Assembly (NCBI GenBank): GCA_033791545.1
Contig: JASJGL010000070.1
Location: 1-60,946, forward strand
Reading direction: 5' to 3'
From: Antarcticimicrobium sp033791545
Lineage (GTDB): Bacteria; Pseudomonadota; Alphaproteobacteria; Rhodobacterales; Rhodobacteraceae
DNA: 60,946 nt
The notes below the pieces were generated by a model that saw only the letters and a list, made by a program, of their open reading frames with translations, made no database searches and was not told where the DNA came from. Positions 17,408 through 25,856 of this stretch are shown piece by piece. The translations under genes and the position numbers were made by a program. Each line of letters opens with the position of its first letter. Positions within the stretch are counted from its first letter, which is position 1.

Positions 17408-17721
17408 CCCCTATCGTTGAGAAAGCATATGACGGCAACTATGGTGCCGTCATGTCGCGTTCAGGCCCCGATCCTGTCGCGACATGGGGATGTGATCGCC
17501 GCGATCAACCTCTCTGGCCATGAGCCGCAACTGAAACCGGCCCCCGATCTGATCGCGCGGGTTTGTCAGACGGCCCGCGACATATCGCAAATGCTCTGAG
17601 GGTCATCTTCGTCATGGAATTACGCCCCACCTGTCGCTATCGAGACCGGGATCAGAGGGATCGGGCTCTGATTGACACGCCGTGACAGCACACGGTCCCA
17701 TTCCCGACAAGGAGGTTTCAG
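17408..17721 (+). pseudogene. remnant of an IclR regulator (C-terminal end) and RidA leader
   Basis: Between the dehydrogenase and ridA only about 45 codons look protein-like (about 17458-17599): VQAPILSRHGDVIAAINLSG, then LIARVCQTARDISQML. This matches the last part of IclR effector domains, where a final strand (VAAINLSG) leads into a closing helix. The helix-turn-helix and most of the ligand domain are missing, so it is read as a relic. A perfect 9-base inverted repeat, ATGACGGCA/TGCCGTCAT (17429-17453), lies at its upstream edge. Further right are ATCAGAG/CTCTGAT arms (17651-17672) overlapping a consensus -35 TTGACA (17672-17677), a likely ridA promoter. Confidence 0.5.
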
Positions 17722-18075
17722 ATGTCGGAAATCAAACGTCACGAGGTTGGAGCGCGGATGAGCCAGATGGTTGTCCACGGCGACACCATCTATACTGCCG
17801 GTCAGGTCGCCCAAGGCGCGCCGGGCGGTTCGGTTGCGGAGCAGACGCAGGATATTCTTGACCGGATTGACGCGTTGCTTGCCGCGGCGGGAAGCGACAA
17901 GATCCGGATCCTGACCGCAACCATATATCTGACCGACATGGCCGGCTTTGCCGAGATGAATGCGGTCTGGGATGCTTGGGTGCCCGAGGGGCACACGCCC
18001 GGCCGCGCCTGTGTCGAGGCGCGTCTGGCCAGCGCCGATTTCGCCGTCGAAATCCAGGTCATCGCCGCGCGCTGA
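17722..18075 (+). CDS. RidA family protein (reactive enamine/imine deaminase)
   Basis: 117 residues, full length for the YjgF/YER057c/UK114 group. The core is DTIYTAGQVAQ, the helix VAEQTQDILDRIDALLAAAG and the signature GRACVEARLASADFAVEIQVIAA, whose Arg (GRACVEAR) binds the substrate carboxylate. RidA hydrolyses 2-aminoacrylate-like enamines, protecting PLP enzymes. The Arg and acidic residues support activity, but several subgroups have other or no activity. It has a good ribosome site (AAGGAGG) and sits alone between two stem-loops. Confidence 0.85.
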   Translation: MSEIKRHEVGARMSQMVVHGDTIYTAGQVAQGAPGGSVAEQTQDILDRIDALLAAAGSDKIRILTATIYLTDMAGFAEMNAVWDAWVPEGHTPGRACVEARLASADFAVEIQVIAAR

Positions 18076-18083
18076 GCCTATCG

Positions 18084-18112
18084 CCGGGGCGGGCGGTTTT
18101 CATCCGCCCCGG
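18084..18112. terminator. strong GC stem-loop between ridA and purU
   Basis: CCGGGGCGG (18084-18092) pairs perfectly with CCGCCCCGG (18104-18112) across an 11-base loop containing TTTT. It lies 8 bases after the ridA stop and before the convergent purU 3' end, so it can act for both transcripts. Confidence 0.55.
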
Positions 18113-18176
18113 ACGCGGGCCATCGGCATCGGCCCGGCTGTGGGGTGCTTGCGCGCGCACCGTCGGTTTCACGACC

Positions 18177-19061
18177 TCAGCCCATCCGCTCAGAGGCGTA
18201 GGAGCCGGGCGAGGCCGGGAACACCACCGTCTTGTTGCCGTTCAGGAACACCCGGCGATGGATATGAGCGTGGATTGCCCGCGCCAGCACCTGGCTTTCC
18301 ACGTCGCGCCCGAGCGAGACGTAATCCTCTGCGCTTTGGGCATGGGTCACGCGGGTGGTGTCCTGTTCGATGATCGGGCCTTCGTCCAGATCGCCCGTGA
18401 CATAGTGAGAGGTCGCCCCGATCAGCTTCACGCCCCGTTCATAGGCCTGCTTATAGGGGTTGGCACCCTTGAAGCTTGGCAGGAAGGAATGGTGGATATT
18501 GATGATGCGGCCCGACATCTTCTGGCACATCTCGTCGCTAAGGATCTGCATGTAGCGGGCCAGCACGATCAGGTCGGCCCCGGCCTCCTCGACCACCTCC
18601 ATGATCCGGCGCTCGGCTTCGGGTTTGTTCTGTTTGGTGACCTTGATGCAGTGAAACGGAATGTCGTGGTTCACGACGACCTTCTGGTAGTCCATATGGT
18701 TCGAGATCACCGCCACGATGTCGATCGGCAGCGCACCGATACGCCAACGATACAGCAGGTCGTTCAGGCAATGACCAAAGCGCGACACCATGATGACCAC
18801 CTTCATCTTGGCGTCTTCCTCGTGGAAGGCATACTCCATGCCAAAGGTCTTTGCGGTGGCATCGAAACCGGTTTGCAGCGCCTCGCGTGCGACGCCGGTT
18901 TCCGACACAAAGCTGACCCGCATGAAGAAATTGCCGGTCTGCACATCGTCGAATTGCGAACTGTCAGCGATGTTGCAGCCCTGATCGGCCAGATAATTGG
19001 CAATGGCCGCGACGATCCCGCGCTGTGAAGGACAGGTCACGGTCAGAAAGTATTTGGTCAT
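18177..19061 (-). CDS. purU: formyltetrahydrofolate deformylase
   Basis: 294 residues. An N-terminal ACT domain (LTVTCPSQRGIVAAIANYLA) is followed by a formyltransferase-type catalytic domain with ISNHMDYQ, NIHHSFLPSFKGANPY and GDLDEGPIIEQD holding the expected Asn, His and Asp residues. PurU releases formate and tetrahydrofolate from 10-formyl-THF, recycling folate during demethylation of sarcosine or dimethylglycine. In many bacteria it ends the soxBDAG operon. Here a soxG-like relic lies directly upstream on the same strand, so the gene seems to be the surviving end of such an operon. Confidence 0.93.
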   Translation of the reverse strand: MTKYFLTVTCPSQRGIVAAIANYLADQGCNIADSSQFDDVQTGNFFMRVSFVSETGVAREALQTGFDATAKTFGMEYAFHEEDAKMKVVIMVSRFGHCLNDLLYRWRIGALPIDIVAVISNHMDYQKVVVNHDIPFHCIKVTKQNKPEAERRIMEVVEEAGADLIVLARYMQILSDEMCQKMSGRIINIHHSFLPSFKGANPYKQAYERGVKLIGATSHYVTGDLDEGPIIEQDTTRVTHAQSAEDYVSLGRDVESQVLARAIHAHIHRRVFLNGNKTVVFPASPGSYASERMG

Positions 19062-19197
19062 CCAGGTCTCCTAGAAGGGGGCGGGAAAAGCATGTTGCCG
19101 ATGTTCGGCGCGGGCGGGCAACCGGCCGTCACACGGTCAGTCCCTCGCCACAGGGCGGGGCTGAGCAAAGGTCGGGCGGGGGGCGTTTCCGGCATTG
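19062..19197. other. short non-coding stretch between purU and the soxG relic
   Basis: 136 bases with no convincing frame on either strand. It should contain whatever now drives purU. No clear promoter boxes were seen. Confidence 0.3.
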
Positions 19198-19602
19198 TCA
19201 GTTGTAAGCCTGTCCATCCTGCCGGGTCTCCTGCAAACGCGTCGCGGCGGTTTCGAGCGCATGCCAGAGCGACCCTGCCAGCGTGCGCATTCCGAGAACC
19301 GCAAGGCGATTTTCGGCCCGGCGGATCCGGAACACGCTCATGTGCTCAAGCCCGGTTCGGGTCGCGCAACCGGCAGCGAACCCTGCCACATCCACATTGA
19401 CGACTTTCTCCATCAACCGCCGGATTGGCCCCTCGCCAGCGGCAGAAGAGATTTCAAAAGCGACCCAGCCGTCGGTTTGTTCGGTGACGAAACCGCCCGG
19501 CCCCTGCGCCGTGGTGGTGGCGGCGAAATCCTCTTCCGCTTTACCCACCACCTCGATCATCCGGGCGGCGCCATCGGCGAGAAACAGGCGGAGGTGATCC
19601 AG
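19198..19602 (-). pseudogene. 5'-truncated sarcosine oxidase gamma subunit (soxG-like) remnant
   Basis: Minus-strand frame running from after an in-frame stop near 19605 to 19198. It has segments I recognise from roseobacter-type SoxG: MIEVVGKAEEDFAAT, FVTEQTDGWVAFEI, LMEKVVNVD, GCATRTGLEHMSVF and LAVLGMRTLAGSLWHALETA. The normal N-terminal third is missing and no good start is present (an internal ATG at 19560 has no ribosome site). SoxG is part of the four-subunit sarcosine oxidase, whose methyl product enters the folate pool served by PurU. Its position just upstream of purU on the same strand is the usual soxG-purU order. Family call is from memory of motifs, so moderate. Confidence 0.55.
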
Positions 19603-19646
19603 CCCTGATCCGTTTCGGTATTTGGCGCGGCCCCTTCAGAAAAAAG

Positions 19647-19892
19647 ATGCATATCGGCGACCCGATGACGCTGGCGCAACTGGCGCAATCGGCGATGCAG
19701 CTCTATCGCCGATTGCGGCTGGCCAAGACGGTGGAATTGCTGCGCCAAACCGCGCTGCCCGTCATCGAGGTGAGGCTGGCGACGGGCTTCCCCAACAACG
19801 CCTATTTCTCCCGCGCGTTCCGGCAGGCCTTTGGCGTCTCGCCGAGCGATGCACAGCGTAAAGAGGCTGGTGCAAGGCCATGGTCAATATAA
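19647..19892 (+). pseudogene. C-terminal fragment of an AraC/GlxA-type regulator
   Basis: 81-residue frame holding the second AraC helix-turn-helix: YRRLRLAKTVELLRQTALP, then VIEVRLATGFPNNAYFSRAF and RQAFGVSPSDAQR. GlxA-type regulators are about 320 residues with two helix-turn-helix motifs at the C-terminus; here the effector domain and first motif are absent. Such regulators (for example GbdR) control betaine, dimethylglycine and sarcosine breakdown, which agrees with the soxG relic beside it. Read as a decayed gene. Confidence 0.5.
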
Positions 19893-19910
19893 GAGACCCC
19901 TGCCGGGGGA

Positions 19911-20834
19911 TTACCCCGCCCGATGTGCCAGTAGCGCCGCCAGCTTGCGATCGCGCTCTTGTTGCAGCGTGTCGATGTCGCGGCCAGCGGCCTCATCTTC
20001 GACGCCGCGCACAAGGGATTCGGTCATCGCCGCCAGATCGGGAGTGCGGAAGCCCTCCCAACGGGTCTGGATGCCGGGGCCAAGCTGGTCGATGAAATGC
20101 CGCAACCCACCTTTACCGCCGCCCAGATGAAAGGCCATATGCGGCCCCACCACCGACCAGCGCGGCCCGAGGCAGTTGACTACAGCGGCATCGACCTGTG
20201 CGACCGAGGCGATACCGTCTTCGACACAGGCGACCGCTTCGCGCCAAAGCGCCGCCTGCAACCGGTTGACCAGATGACCGGGGGCCTCTTTCTCCAGTCG
20301 CACGGCCACCTTGCCGATGCGGGTATAAAACGCCTCGGCAATCGTGATCGTTTCAGCAGCCGTGCGCCGCCCCGGCACCACCTCGACCAACGGCATAAGC
20401 TGCACCGGATGAAACGGGTGGCCGACCACCAGACGCGCAGGCGCGGTCAGCGCGTCCTGAAAATCGCTCAACATCAGGCCCGAGGTGCTGGTGGCGATGA
20501 TCACGTCGTCGGGCAGCGCCCGGTCAAGGCGACCCAACACATCGGCCTTGATCGCCGGCCGCTCAGGCACGTTTTCCTGCACAAAGTCGGCGCCCTCGAC
20601 CGCCGCCTCCAACGTATCATGCAGGCTGAGGCACAGATGTTCGGCGGCCTCTGGCTGGCCGTTGCGGGCCAGCATGTCGCACACCGTCGCCTCAAGCGCG
20701 CCGCGTTGCTCCACATCAGGATCAAAGGCCCGCACCGTCAGGCCCGCGCCCGCGAATTGCGCCACCCAGCCGGTGCCAATGGTACCCAACCCGACGACAG
20801 CCACCGTTGCAATCTGTTGCGCGTTTCGCATCAC
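19911..20834 (-). CDS. 3-hydroxyacyl-CoA-dehydrogenase-fold enzyme, carnitine-dehydrogenase-like
   Basis: 307 residues. NAD-binding start VAVVGLGTIGTGWVAQFAGAG, catalytic His in VVGHPFHPVQLMPLVEVV, and a C-terminal domain with GHLVNRLQAALWREA and GPHMAFHLGGGKGG. The last segment is typical of the L-carnitine 3-dehydrogenase/L-gulonate dehydrogenase branch rather than fatty-acid HADs. It would oxidise a free beta-hydroxy acid to a beta-keto acid. No thioesterase domain is fused, unlike some carnitine dehydrogenases. It overlaps the TRAP permease stop by ATGA and faces, across the divergent promoter, a BKACE enzyme that consumes beta-keto acids. Carnitine is a candidate substrate, not proven. 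Confidence 0.75.
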   Translation of the reverse strand: MMRNAQQIATVAVVGLGTIGTGWVAQFAGAGLTVRAFDPDVEQRGALEATVCDMLARNGQPEAAEHLCLSLHDTLEAAVEGADFVQENVPERPAIKADVLGRLDRALPDDVIIATSTSGLMLSDFQDALTAPARLVVGHPFHPVQLMPLVEVVPGRRTAAETITIAEAFYTRIGKVAVRLEKEAPGHLVNRLQAALWREAVACVEDGIASVAQVDAAVVNCLGPRWSVVGPHMAFHLGGGKGGLRHFIDQLGPGIQTRWEGFRTPDLAAMTESLVRGVEDEAAGRDIDTLQQERDRKLAALLAHRAG

Positions 20835-22828
20835 GCCGTCCTTTCCATGTGGGCTTTTCTATCCCTCCAAGACAGCGCCAGAGCCGCCGCCGCCGCGACA
20901 ACCGCAATCAACAGCACCATCTGGCTGGACAAACCGCCGATCCCGCCCGGGTAAAGCAGCAGCAATCCCGAGGCCAGCATCAGAAGTTGGGCAATCGCGC
21001 CTGCAAGTCCCGCGGCCAGCGAGCCGAACCCGATCAGGTAACGCTGTGTCCCGGCCGAGATGAACAACACGCCGATCACCGCCGTGCTGAGCGTGAACAA
21101 GATCTCGGACAGGGTGCCCTTGAGGATCAGCGCCGGGTTCAGCACGAAGAAGAACGGGACAAAATAGATGATACTGCCCAGCCGCATTGAGGTAAGGCCG
21201 GTGCGCATCGGGCTAGCTCCGGCAAGGCTGGCGGCGGTGAACGACCCCAGCGCCACCGGCGGGGTGATAAACGACAGCATCCCCCAATAGAGAATGAAAA
21301 GATGCACCGCCAGCGGGTCAAGCCCGGCCGAAATCAGCCCCGGCGCCAAAATAATTGCCAAGAACACATAGGCGGCGGTGACAGTCATCCCCATCCCCAG
21401 CAGGAAACTGGTAATGGCCCCCATAAGCAGCATCAAAATCGCGTTGCCGCCGGCCAGAACGATCAGATCCGTGGCCAGAGTGCCGGCCAGACCCGTCAGC
21501 ACCAAGGCCCCCACGATCAGCCCGATCGCAGCCAGGATCGCGGTCAGTTCAACCAACGTGCGGCCGATGTCATAGATCAGATTGATCGCGCCCTTCAGGC
21601 TCAACCGGTCGCCAAAGATCTGGTTCACAACCAGCAAGACGGCGGTGGCATAAAAGGGGGCCGCCGCCTCCTGTTTGAGGCCCAGCAACATCCACATCAA
21701 CAGCGCAAAGGCGAAAATATGGTGCCATCCCTCTCGCAGGGCCTGACCGACGGTCGGCAATTCCTTGCGTGGGATGCCCTTCAGGCCGCGGCGCGCCGAA
21801 TAGGCGTCGATCTGCAAAAACAGCGCCAGATAATACAGCACCGAGGGGATGATCGCCGCGACCACCACATCGGAATAGGGAATCTGCAGGAAGGAGGCCA
21901 TGATGAAGGCGGTTGCCCCCATCACCGGCGGCATCAGCACCGCCCCGGTCGAGGCGCAGGCCTCAACCCCGGCGGCATGTTCGCGGTCAAACCCGGTGCG
22001 CCGCATCGCCGGGATCGACATCGCCCCGGTGGTCAGCACATTGGTGATCACGCTGCCGCTCATCGACCCCAGCAGACCACTGGAAAAGATCGACACCTTG
22101 GCGGCCCCGCCGCGCACGGTGCCGAGGATCGCAAAGGAAAGATCCATGAACACCTTGCCGGCGCCGGTCGCCTGCAGGGCGGCCCCAAAGATGATGAAGC
22201 CCACGACCAGCGATCCGAACGCCTGCATCGGAATGCCAAAGGCGCTGTCGCTGGAAAAGGCATAGAAACCGGCGGTGGTCGTCGCGGACTGTGGAAAGCC
22301 TTGAATCGGGCCGGGCACCATATCGGCCACCAGCGGATACACCGAAAAGATCGCCACGATTATGCCCAACGCGGTGCCACCGGCGCGGCGGCTGGCCTCG
22401 ATCAGCAGCAGCCAGAACAGGCCGGCAACGATCTGCGCTGGCAGCGGCGCAACATATTCCCAGCCCGCCATCACGATGGTTTCACTGTTGAGGTTGAAGA
22501 ACAGCAGAACGCCCGCCGTCAGCAGCGCCAGCGCCACGTCATACAGCGGCACCCGATCGCGTGCTGCGCCCGGTGTCGCCGGAGCGAGAATGAAAATGAA
22601 CGGCAGGATGAAAAAGGCCAGAAGATACAGGAACGACGGTCCCACCAGCGTGAAGCCGAAGAAAAATTTCAGATTAAACAACTGATTGATCACCACAGCA
22701 ATAGCGGCGATCGCGGCAAGAACCAGAAGGATGCGCCAAGTTCCGGTCAGAGACCGATAGCGGAGAGACTCCGCTACCGGATCTGCCAAGTCCTCGGTCG
22801 AGGGCGCATCGACGCCCCCGATGGTCAT
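20831..22828 (-). CDS. TRAP transporter permease, fused small and large membrane subunits (TAXI type)
   Basis: 665 residues, a DctQM-type fusion (4TM plus 12TM) as found in TAXI-TRAP systems. Hydrophobic helices fill the protein. The family segments GSMSGSVITNVLTTGAMSIPAM, RRTGFDREHAAGVEACASTG and VLMPPVMGATAFIMASFL are plain, and a long C-terminal helical extension completes it. It imports an organic acid with the sodium gradient, using the binding protein encoded just upstream. ATGA overlaps join it to both neighbours (22825-22828 and 20831-20834), so the three genes are coupled. Confidence 0.9.
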   Translation of the reverse strand: MTIGGVDAPSTEDLADPVAESLRYRSLTGTWRILLVLAAIAAIAVVINQLFNLKFFFGFTLVGPSFLYLLAFFILPFIFILAPATPGAARDRVPLYDVALALLTAGVLLFFNLNSETIVMAGWEYVAPLPAQIVAGLFWLLLIEASRRAGGTALGIIVAIFSVYPLVADMVPGPIQGFPQSATTTAGFYAFSSDSAFGIPMQAFGSLVVGFIIFGAALQATGAGKVFMDLSFAILGTVRGGAAKVSIFSSGLLGSMSGSVITNVLTTGAMSIPAMRRTGFDREHAAGVEACASTGAVLMPPVMGATAFIMASFLQIPYSDVVVAAIIPSVLYYLALFLQIDAYSARRGLKGIPRKELPTVGQALREGWHHIFAFALLMWMLLGLKQEAAAPFYATAVLLVVNQIFGDRLSLKGAINLIYDIGRTLVELTAILAAIGLIVGALVLTGLAGTLATDLIVLAGGNAILMLLMGAITSFLLGMGMTVTAAYVFLAIILAPGLISAGLDPLAVHLFILYWGMLSFITPPVALGSFTAASLAGASPMRTGLTSMRLGSIIYFVPFFFVLNPALILKGTLSEILFTLSTAVIGVLFISAGTQRYLIGFGSLAAGLAGAIAQLLMLASGLLLLYPGGIGGLSSQMVLLIAVVAAAAALALSWRDRKAHMERTA

Positions 22829-23985
22829 TCGAAGACGGGTTCCAGACCGGCAGCGGTCAGCGCCGCCGCACGGGCCTCAAGCCAAGCCGCGCCAAACGCG
22901 TCGCGGTCCTGATCAGCCGCCGGAGTGGCTTTGAAATCGGTCCAGGCCTTGGCCAACACCTGCTGACGTTCGATCAGCTTGTCGTTGTGCGCCTGCATCT
23001 CGTCGGTCCAGACGCCCTTTTCCTTGAACAGGCGGATCGCGCCGTCGTGATAAGGCACGGCCCAAGTGAAATTCTGCCGATCCAAGGCCCAGCCCGAGGC
23101 CCCCGGCGCGCCGTCTTTGTAGTAGGGGAACAGATCCACCATCGCCTTGGTCATGGCATAGACAAGATCGGTGTCCTGATTTTCATAAACCATCAACTGC
23201 GGCATCGGATACAGCGCGCCGTGATGCGGCTTTTCCGGGCTGACGCCAGCGCCTTCGGTGCCGGTGCTATAGACGTAATAGGGGGCCTTGGCCTTGAGCG
23301 CGGCCCAAGCTTCGGTATCATCCTGCGGGAGTTCCGGCCAGATCAACCCGCGCGGTGAGGCGGCCAACTGGTAGGCCCGCCCGGTCGCCATCAGAGCGAA
23401 AGCGGCATCCACCTTGCCCGAAATGATACCGTCCCAGGAATCTCCGAACCCGGAGAATTCCACGACTTCGACATCGTCCCAAGTCAGCCCGGCAGAAGCC
23501 AGCAGCGCCTCGGTGTTATAGTTCAGCGCGGCGGCGGCCTTGATATGGGCGACGCGCTTGCCCTTGAGATCGGCCAGCGTCTTGACGCCAATGTCATTGG
23601 CGACGCCCAATCCCAGGTTGGTATCCCCGATCGAGGTCATCACGATGCGGATCGGCTGCGGCCCCCAGTCGGATGCGGCGAAATCGAACACACCTTCCTG
23701 CGCGAAATAGCTGGCGACACCACCGGCGATGGCATGCACCTGCCCCGCGCGCGCCGGAATGGTGCGAGCGATATCGTTCTTGCCCGGCAGGATACGAAGG
23801 TTGACACCCAGTTCCTCTTTCATCGCCTTACCGATGGCAACGGCCTGATTGTAGCTGGCCCCGCCGACCCCATAGGCCGTCCATGCGATGGTTTTCGGAA
23901 GCTCCTGCGCGACAACAGGCGCGGTGCCCAGAATGGTGGCGGCAACGGCGGCCGCGGCAAAGGTGATCTGCGTGAATCGGTACAA
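22825..23985 (-). CDS. TAXI family TRAP transporter solute-binding protein
   Basis: 386 residues with a signal peptide (MYRFTQITFAAAAVAATILG, cleaved near VVAQELP). Family features: IAWTAYGVGGASYNQAVAIG at the mature N-terminus, ADLKGKRVAHIKAAAALNYN, and a C-terminal segment with FPYYKD. The start appears to be TTG at 23985 behind GAGGAGAG with a 6-base spacing; no ATG gives a signal peptide. First gene of the transporter-dehydrogenase operon, divergent from the BKACE gene across a region carrying an IclR-like operator. Ligand unknown. Confidence 0.87.
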   Translation of the reverse strand: MYRFTQITFAAAAVAATILGTAPVVAQELPKTIAWTAYGVGGASYNQAVAIGKAMKEELGVNLRILPGKNDIARTIPARAGQVHAIAGGVASYFAQEGVFDFAASDWGPQPIRIVMTSIGDTNLGLGVANDIGVKTLADLKGKRVAHIKAAAALNYNTEALLASAGLTWDDVEVVEFSGFGDSWDGIISGKVDAAFALMATGRAYQLAASPRGLIWPELPQDDTEAWAALKAKAPYYVYSTGTEGAGVSPEKPHHGALYPMPQLMVYENQDTDLVYAMTKAMVDLFPYYKDGAPGASGWALDRQNFTWAVPYHDGAIRLFKEKGVWTDEMQAHNDKLIERQQVLAKAWTDFKATPAADQDRDAFGAAWLEARAAALTAAGLEPVFE

Positions 23986-24094
23986 GTTTCTCTCTCCTCA
24001 AAGCTGGCGAAATTCCCTGACGCAGGGTGGATTCGCGCCCCTGAGACGCAGATCGCACATATTTCCAGCATGTAAAAGTCCAAAATGGCACATT

Positions 24095-24111
24095 GTTCCG
24101 TATTGCGGAAC
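24095..24111. promoter_or_regulatory. candidate IclR-type operator between the TAXI-TRAP and BKACE operons
   Basis: GTTCCG-TATTG-CGGAAC is a perfect 6+6 inverted repeat with a 5-base spacer, closely like the TTCCGNNNNNCGGAA sites of IclR-family regulators. It lies centrally in the 225-base divergent region, and an IclR gene (25944-26747) lies just beyond the rightward operon. It would let one regulator switch uptake and catabolism together. Confidence 0.55.
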
Positions 24112-24210
24112 TGGTGCGCCTGTGGCAGAGCTATGGCGGTCGCGCGGCCCTGCCCATTTTCACGGGATGCAGGACCGCCCAAGAATGCGGAACGCCGGAG
24201 AACAACAAGC

Positions 24211-25086
24211 ATGGCTGACAAAGTAATCCTTACCTGCGCGCTCACGGGATCATTCGATACCCCCAGCAAAAGCGCCGCTGTCCCCGTCACCCCCAAGCAG
24301 ATTGCCGATCAGGCCATCGACGCGGCGCGCGCCGGCGCGGCGGTTGCCCATATCCATGTGCGCGACCCCAAGACCGCCGCACCGTCGATGGATCTCGCGC
24401 TGTATCGCGAGGTGGTCGAGCGCATCCGCGAGTCTGATGTCGATATCGTGTTGAACCTGACCACTGGCGCCGGGGCGCGCTATGTCCCATCGCCCGAGAA
24501 CATGCAGATGGGCGGCCCCGGCACCACGCTGTGCGCACCCGAGGAGCGCGTCGCCCATGTGCTGGAGCTGAAACCGGAGATATGCACCCTGGACGTGGGC
24601 ACAATGAACTTCGGTGAACACGCCTTTCTGAACCTGCCCGAGCATCTGCGCCTCATGGCAAAGCTGGTGCAAGAGGTCGGCACCAAGCCCGAGCTTGAAG
24701 TCTTTGACATTGGTCACATCGTTCTGGCCCGCAAGCTGATCGCCGAGGGCGTTCTGACCGGTCGGCCGCTGTTCCAGATCTGCCTTGGCATCCCATATGG
24801 AGCCGACGCCACGCCGCAGAACCACCTGCATCTGCAATCGCAACTGCCCGAGGACGCAAACTGGGCGGCCTTTGGTATCGGCCGGTCGGAGTTCGATATC
24901 GTGGCGCTGTCGGCGCTGTGTGGCGGACAGGTCCGTGTCGGGCTGGAAGACAACCTCTATCTTGCACGCGGGCAACTGGCCCCCGACAATGCGTCGCTGG
25001 TGCGCCGCGCAGTTCACATCATCGAGGGTCTGGGCAAAGAAACCGCCACCGCCGCCGAAGCGCGTGCGATGCTGGACCTGGGCTGA
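24211..25086 (+). CDS. beta-keto acid cleavage enzyme (BKACE, DUF849)
   Basis: 291 residues, complete. The Zn-binding pair is in AHIHVRDP (His-x-His), with the ALTGSFDTPSK start, VLNLTTGAG, TLDVGTMNFG and the late RVGLEDNLYLARG signature that supplies further ligands. BKACEs react a beta-keto acid with acetyl-CoA to give acetoacetate and a new CoA ester. ATG at 24211 matches the family start, though the GGAG is 10 bases upstream; longer frames run into the divergent promoter. It is followed 4 bases later by an SDR gene. The family has many substrate groups, and the pocket residues cannot be assigned by eye. Confidence 0.9.
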   Translation: MADKVILTCALTGSFDTPSKSAAVPVTPKQIADQAIDAARAGAAVAHIHVRDPKTAAPSMDLALYREVVERIRESDVDIVLNLTTGAGARYVPSPENMQMGGPGTTLCAPEERVAHVLELKPEICTLDVGTMNFGEHAFLNLPEHLRLMAKLVQEVGTKPELEVFDIGHIVLARKLIAEGVLTGRPLFQICLGIPYGADATPQNHLHLQSQLPEDANWAAFGIGRSEFDIVALSALCGGQVRVGLEDNLYLARGQLAPDNASLVRRAVHIIEGLGKETATAAEARAMLDLG

Positions 25087-25090
25087 GCGG

Positions 25091-25846
25091 ATGGACATTA
25101 CCACAGAGACCCGTGTTCTGGTCACCGGCGGTGCCTCTGGCATCGGTCTGGCCACCGTCAAAGCGTTTCTCGCCGCCGGCGCCACCGTCGCGGTCAACCA
25201 CCTGCCGGGTGATCCCGCCGCAGTGGCGCAGATCGCGCAGTTGAATGAAACCTATGGTCAGGGTCGCGCCCGCTCCGCCCCCGGCAATGTCTCGCTGCGG
25301 GACTCCGCCGAGACGATGATCGCCGCGGCGATCACGGATCTGGGTGGGCTTGACGTTCTGGTCAACAATGCCGGAACCTCCGCCACCAAAGAACCGATCG
25401 CGATGTCGGATCTGGATCGTCTGGATGATGACTTTTGGTCCACCATTCTGGACACCAACCTGATGGGGCCGTTCTGGTGTTCGCGTGCGGCCGCGCCGCG
25501 TCTGCGCAAGGGCGGCGCCATCGTCAATACCGCCAGCATCGCCGGTCTGGGCGGGGGTGCCAGTTCCATGGCCTATGCCGCCAGCAAGGCGGCGCTGATC
25601 AACATGACAATCAACCTTGCCCGTGGGCTGGGGCCCGATATCCGCGTCAACGCAGTCGCGCCGGGGTTGACCCGCACCCCTTGGACCGGCACCTGGCCGG
25701 CAAGCCGCACCGAACGCTCACTGGCCTCTACCGCGCTGAAACGCTGGGTCGAGCCCGAAGATGTGGCGCAGGGGATCGTGTTTCTGGCCTGCAACCCGGC
25801 GATGACCGGCCAGACGATCACAATCGACGGCGGACGGCTGTTCTAA
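25091..25846 (+). CDS. short-chain dehydrogenase/reductase
   Basis: 251 residues. Classical SDR: TGGASGIGLA cofactor motif (about residues 12-21), LVNNAGT, the Ser of NTASIAG, catalytic YAASK, and the C-terminal GQTITIDGGRLF typical of FabG-like members. It is transcribed with BKACE (4-base gap) and faces the carnitine-dehydrogenase-like operon, so it may oxidise another stereoisomer or an upstream hydroxy group of the same compound. An upstream start would overlap BKACE by some 300 bases and is rejected. Confidence 0.87.
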   Translation: MDITTETRVLVTGGASGIGLATVKAFLAAGATVAVNHLPGDPAAVAQIAQLNETYGQGRARSAPGNVSLRDSAETMIAAAITDLGGLDVLVNNAGTSATKEPIAMSDLDRLDDDFWSTILDTNLMGPFWCSRAAAPRLRKGGAIVNTASIAGLGGGASSMAYAASKAALINMTINLARGLGPDIRVNAVAPGLTRTPWTGTWPASRTERSLASTALKRWVEPEDVAQGIVFLACNPAMTGQTITIDGGRLF

Positions 25847-25856
25847 AGCGGTTCAA

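Noticed and set aside
19195..19608. A 137-codon plus-strand frame over the soxG relic
   Set aside because: It mirrors the minus-strand frame that carries the recognisable motifs, and its own composition has no family likeness.
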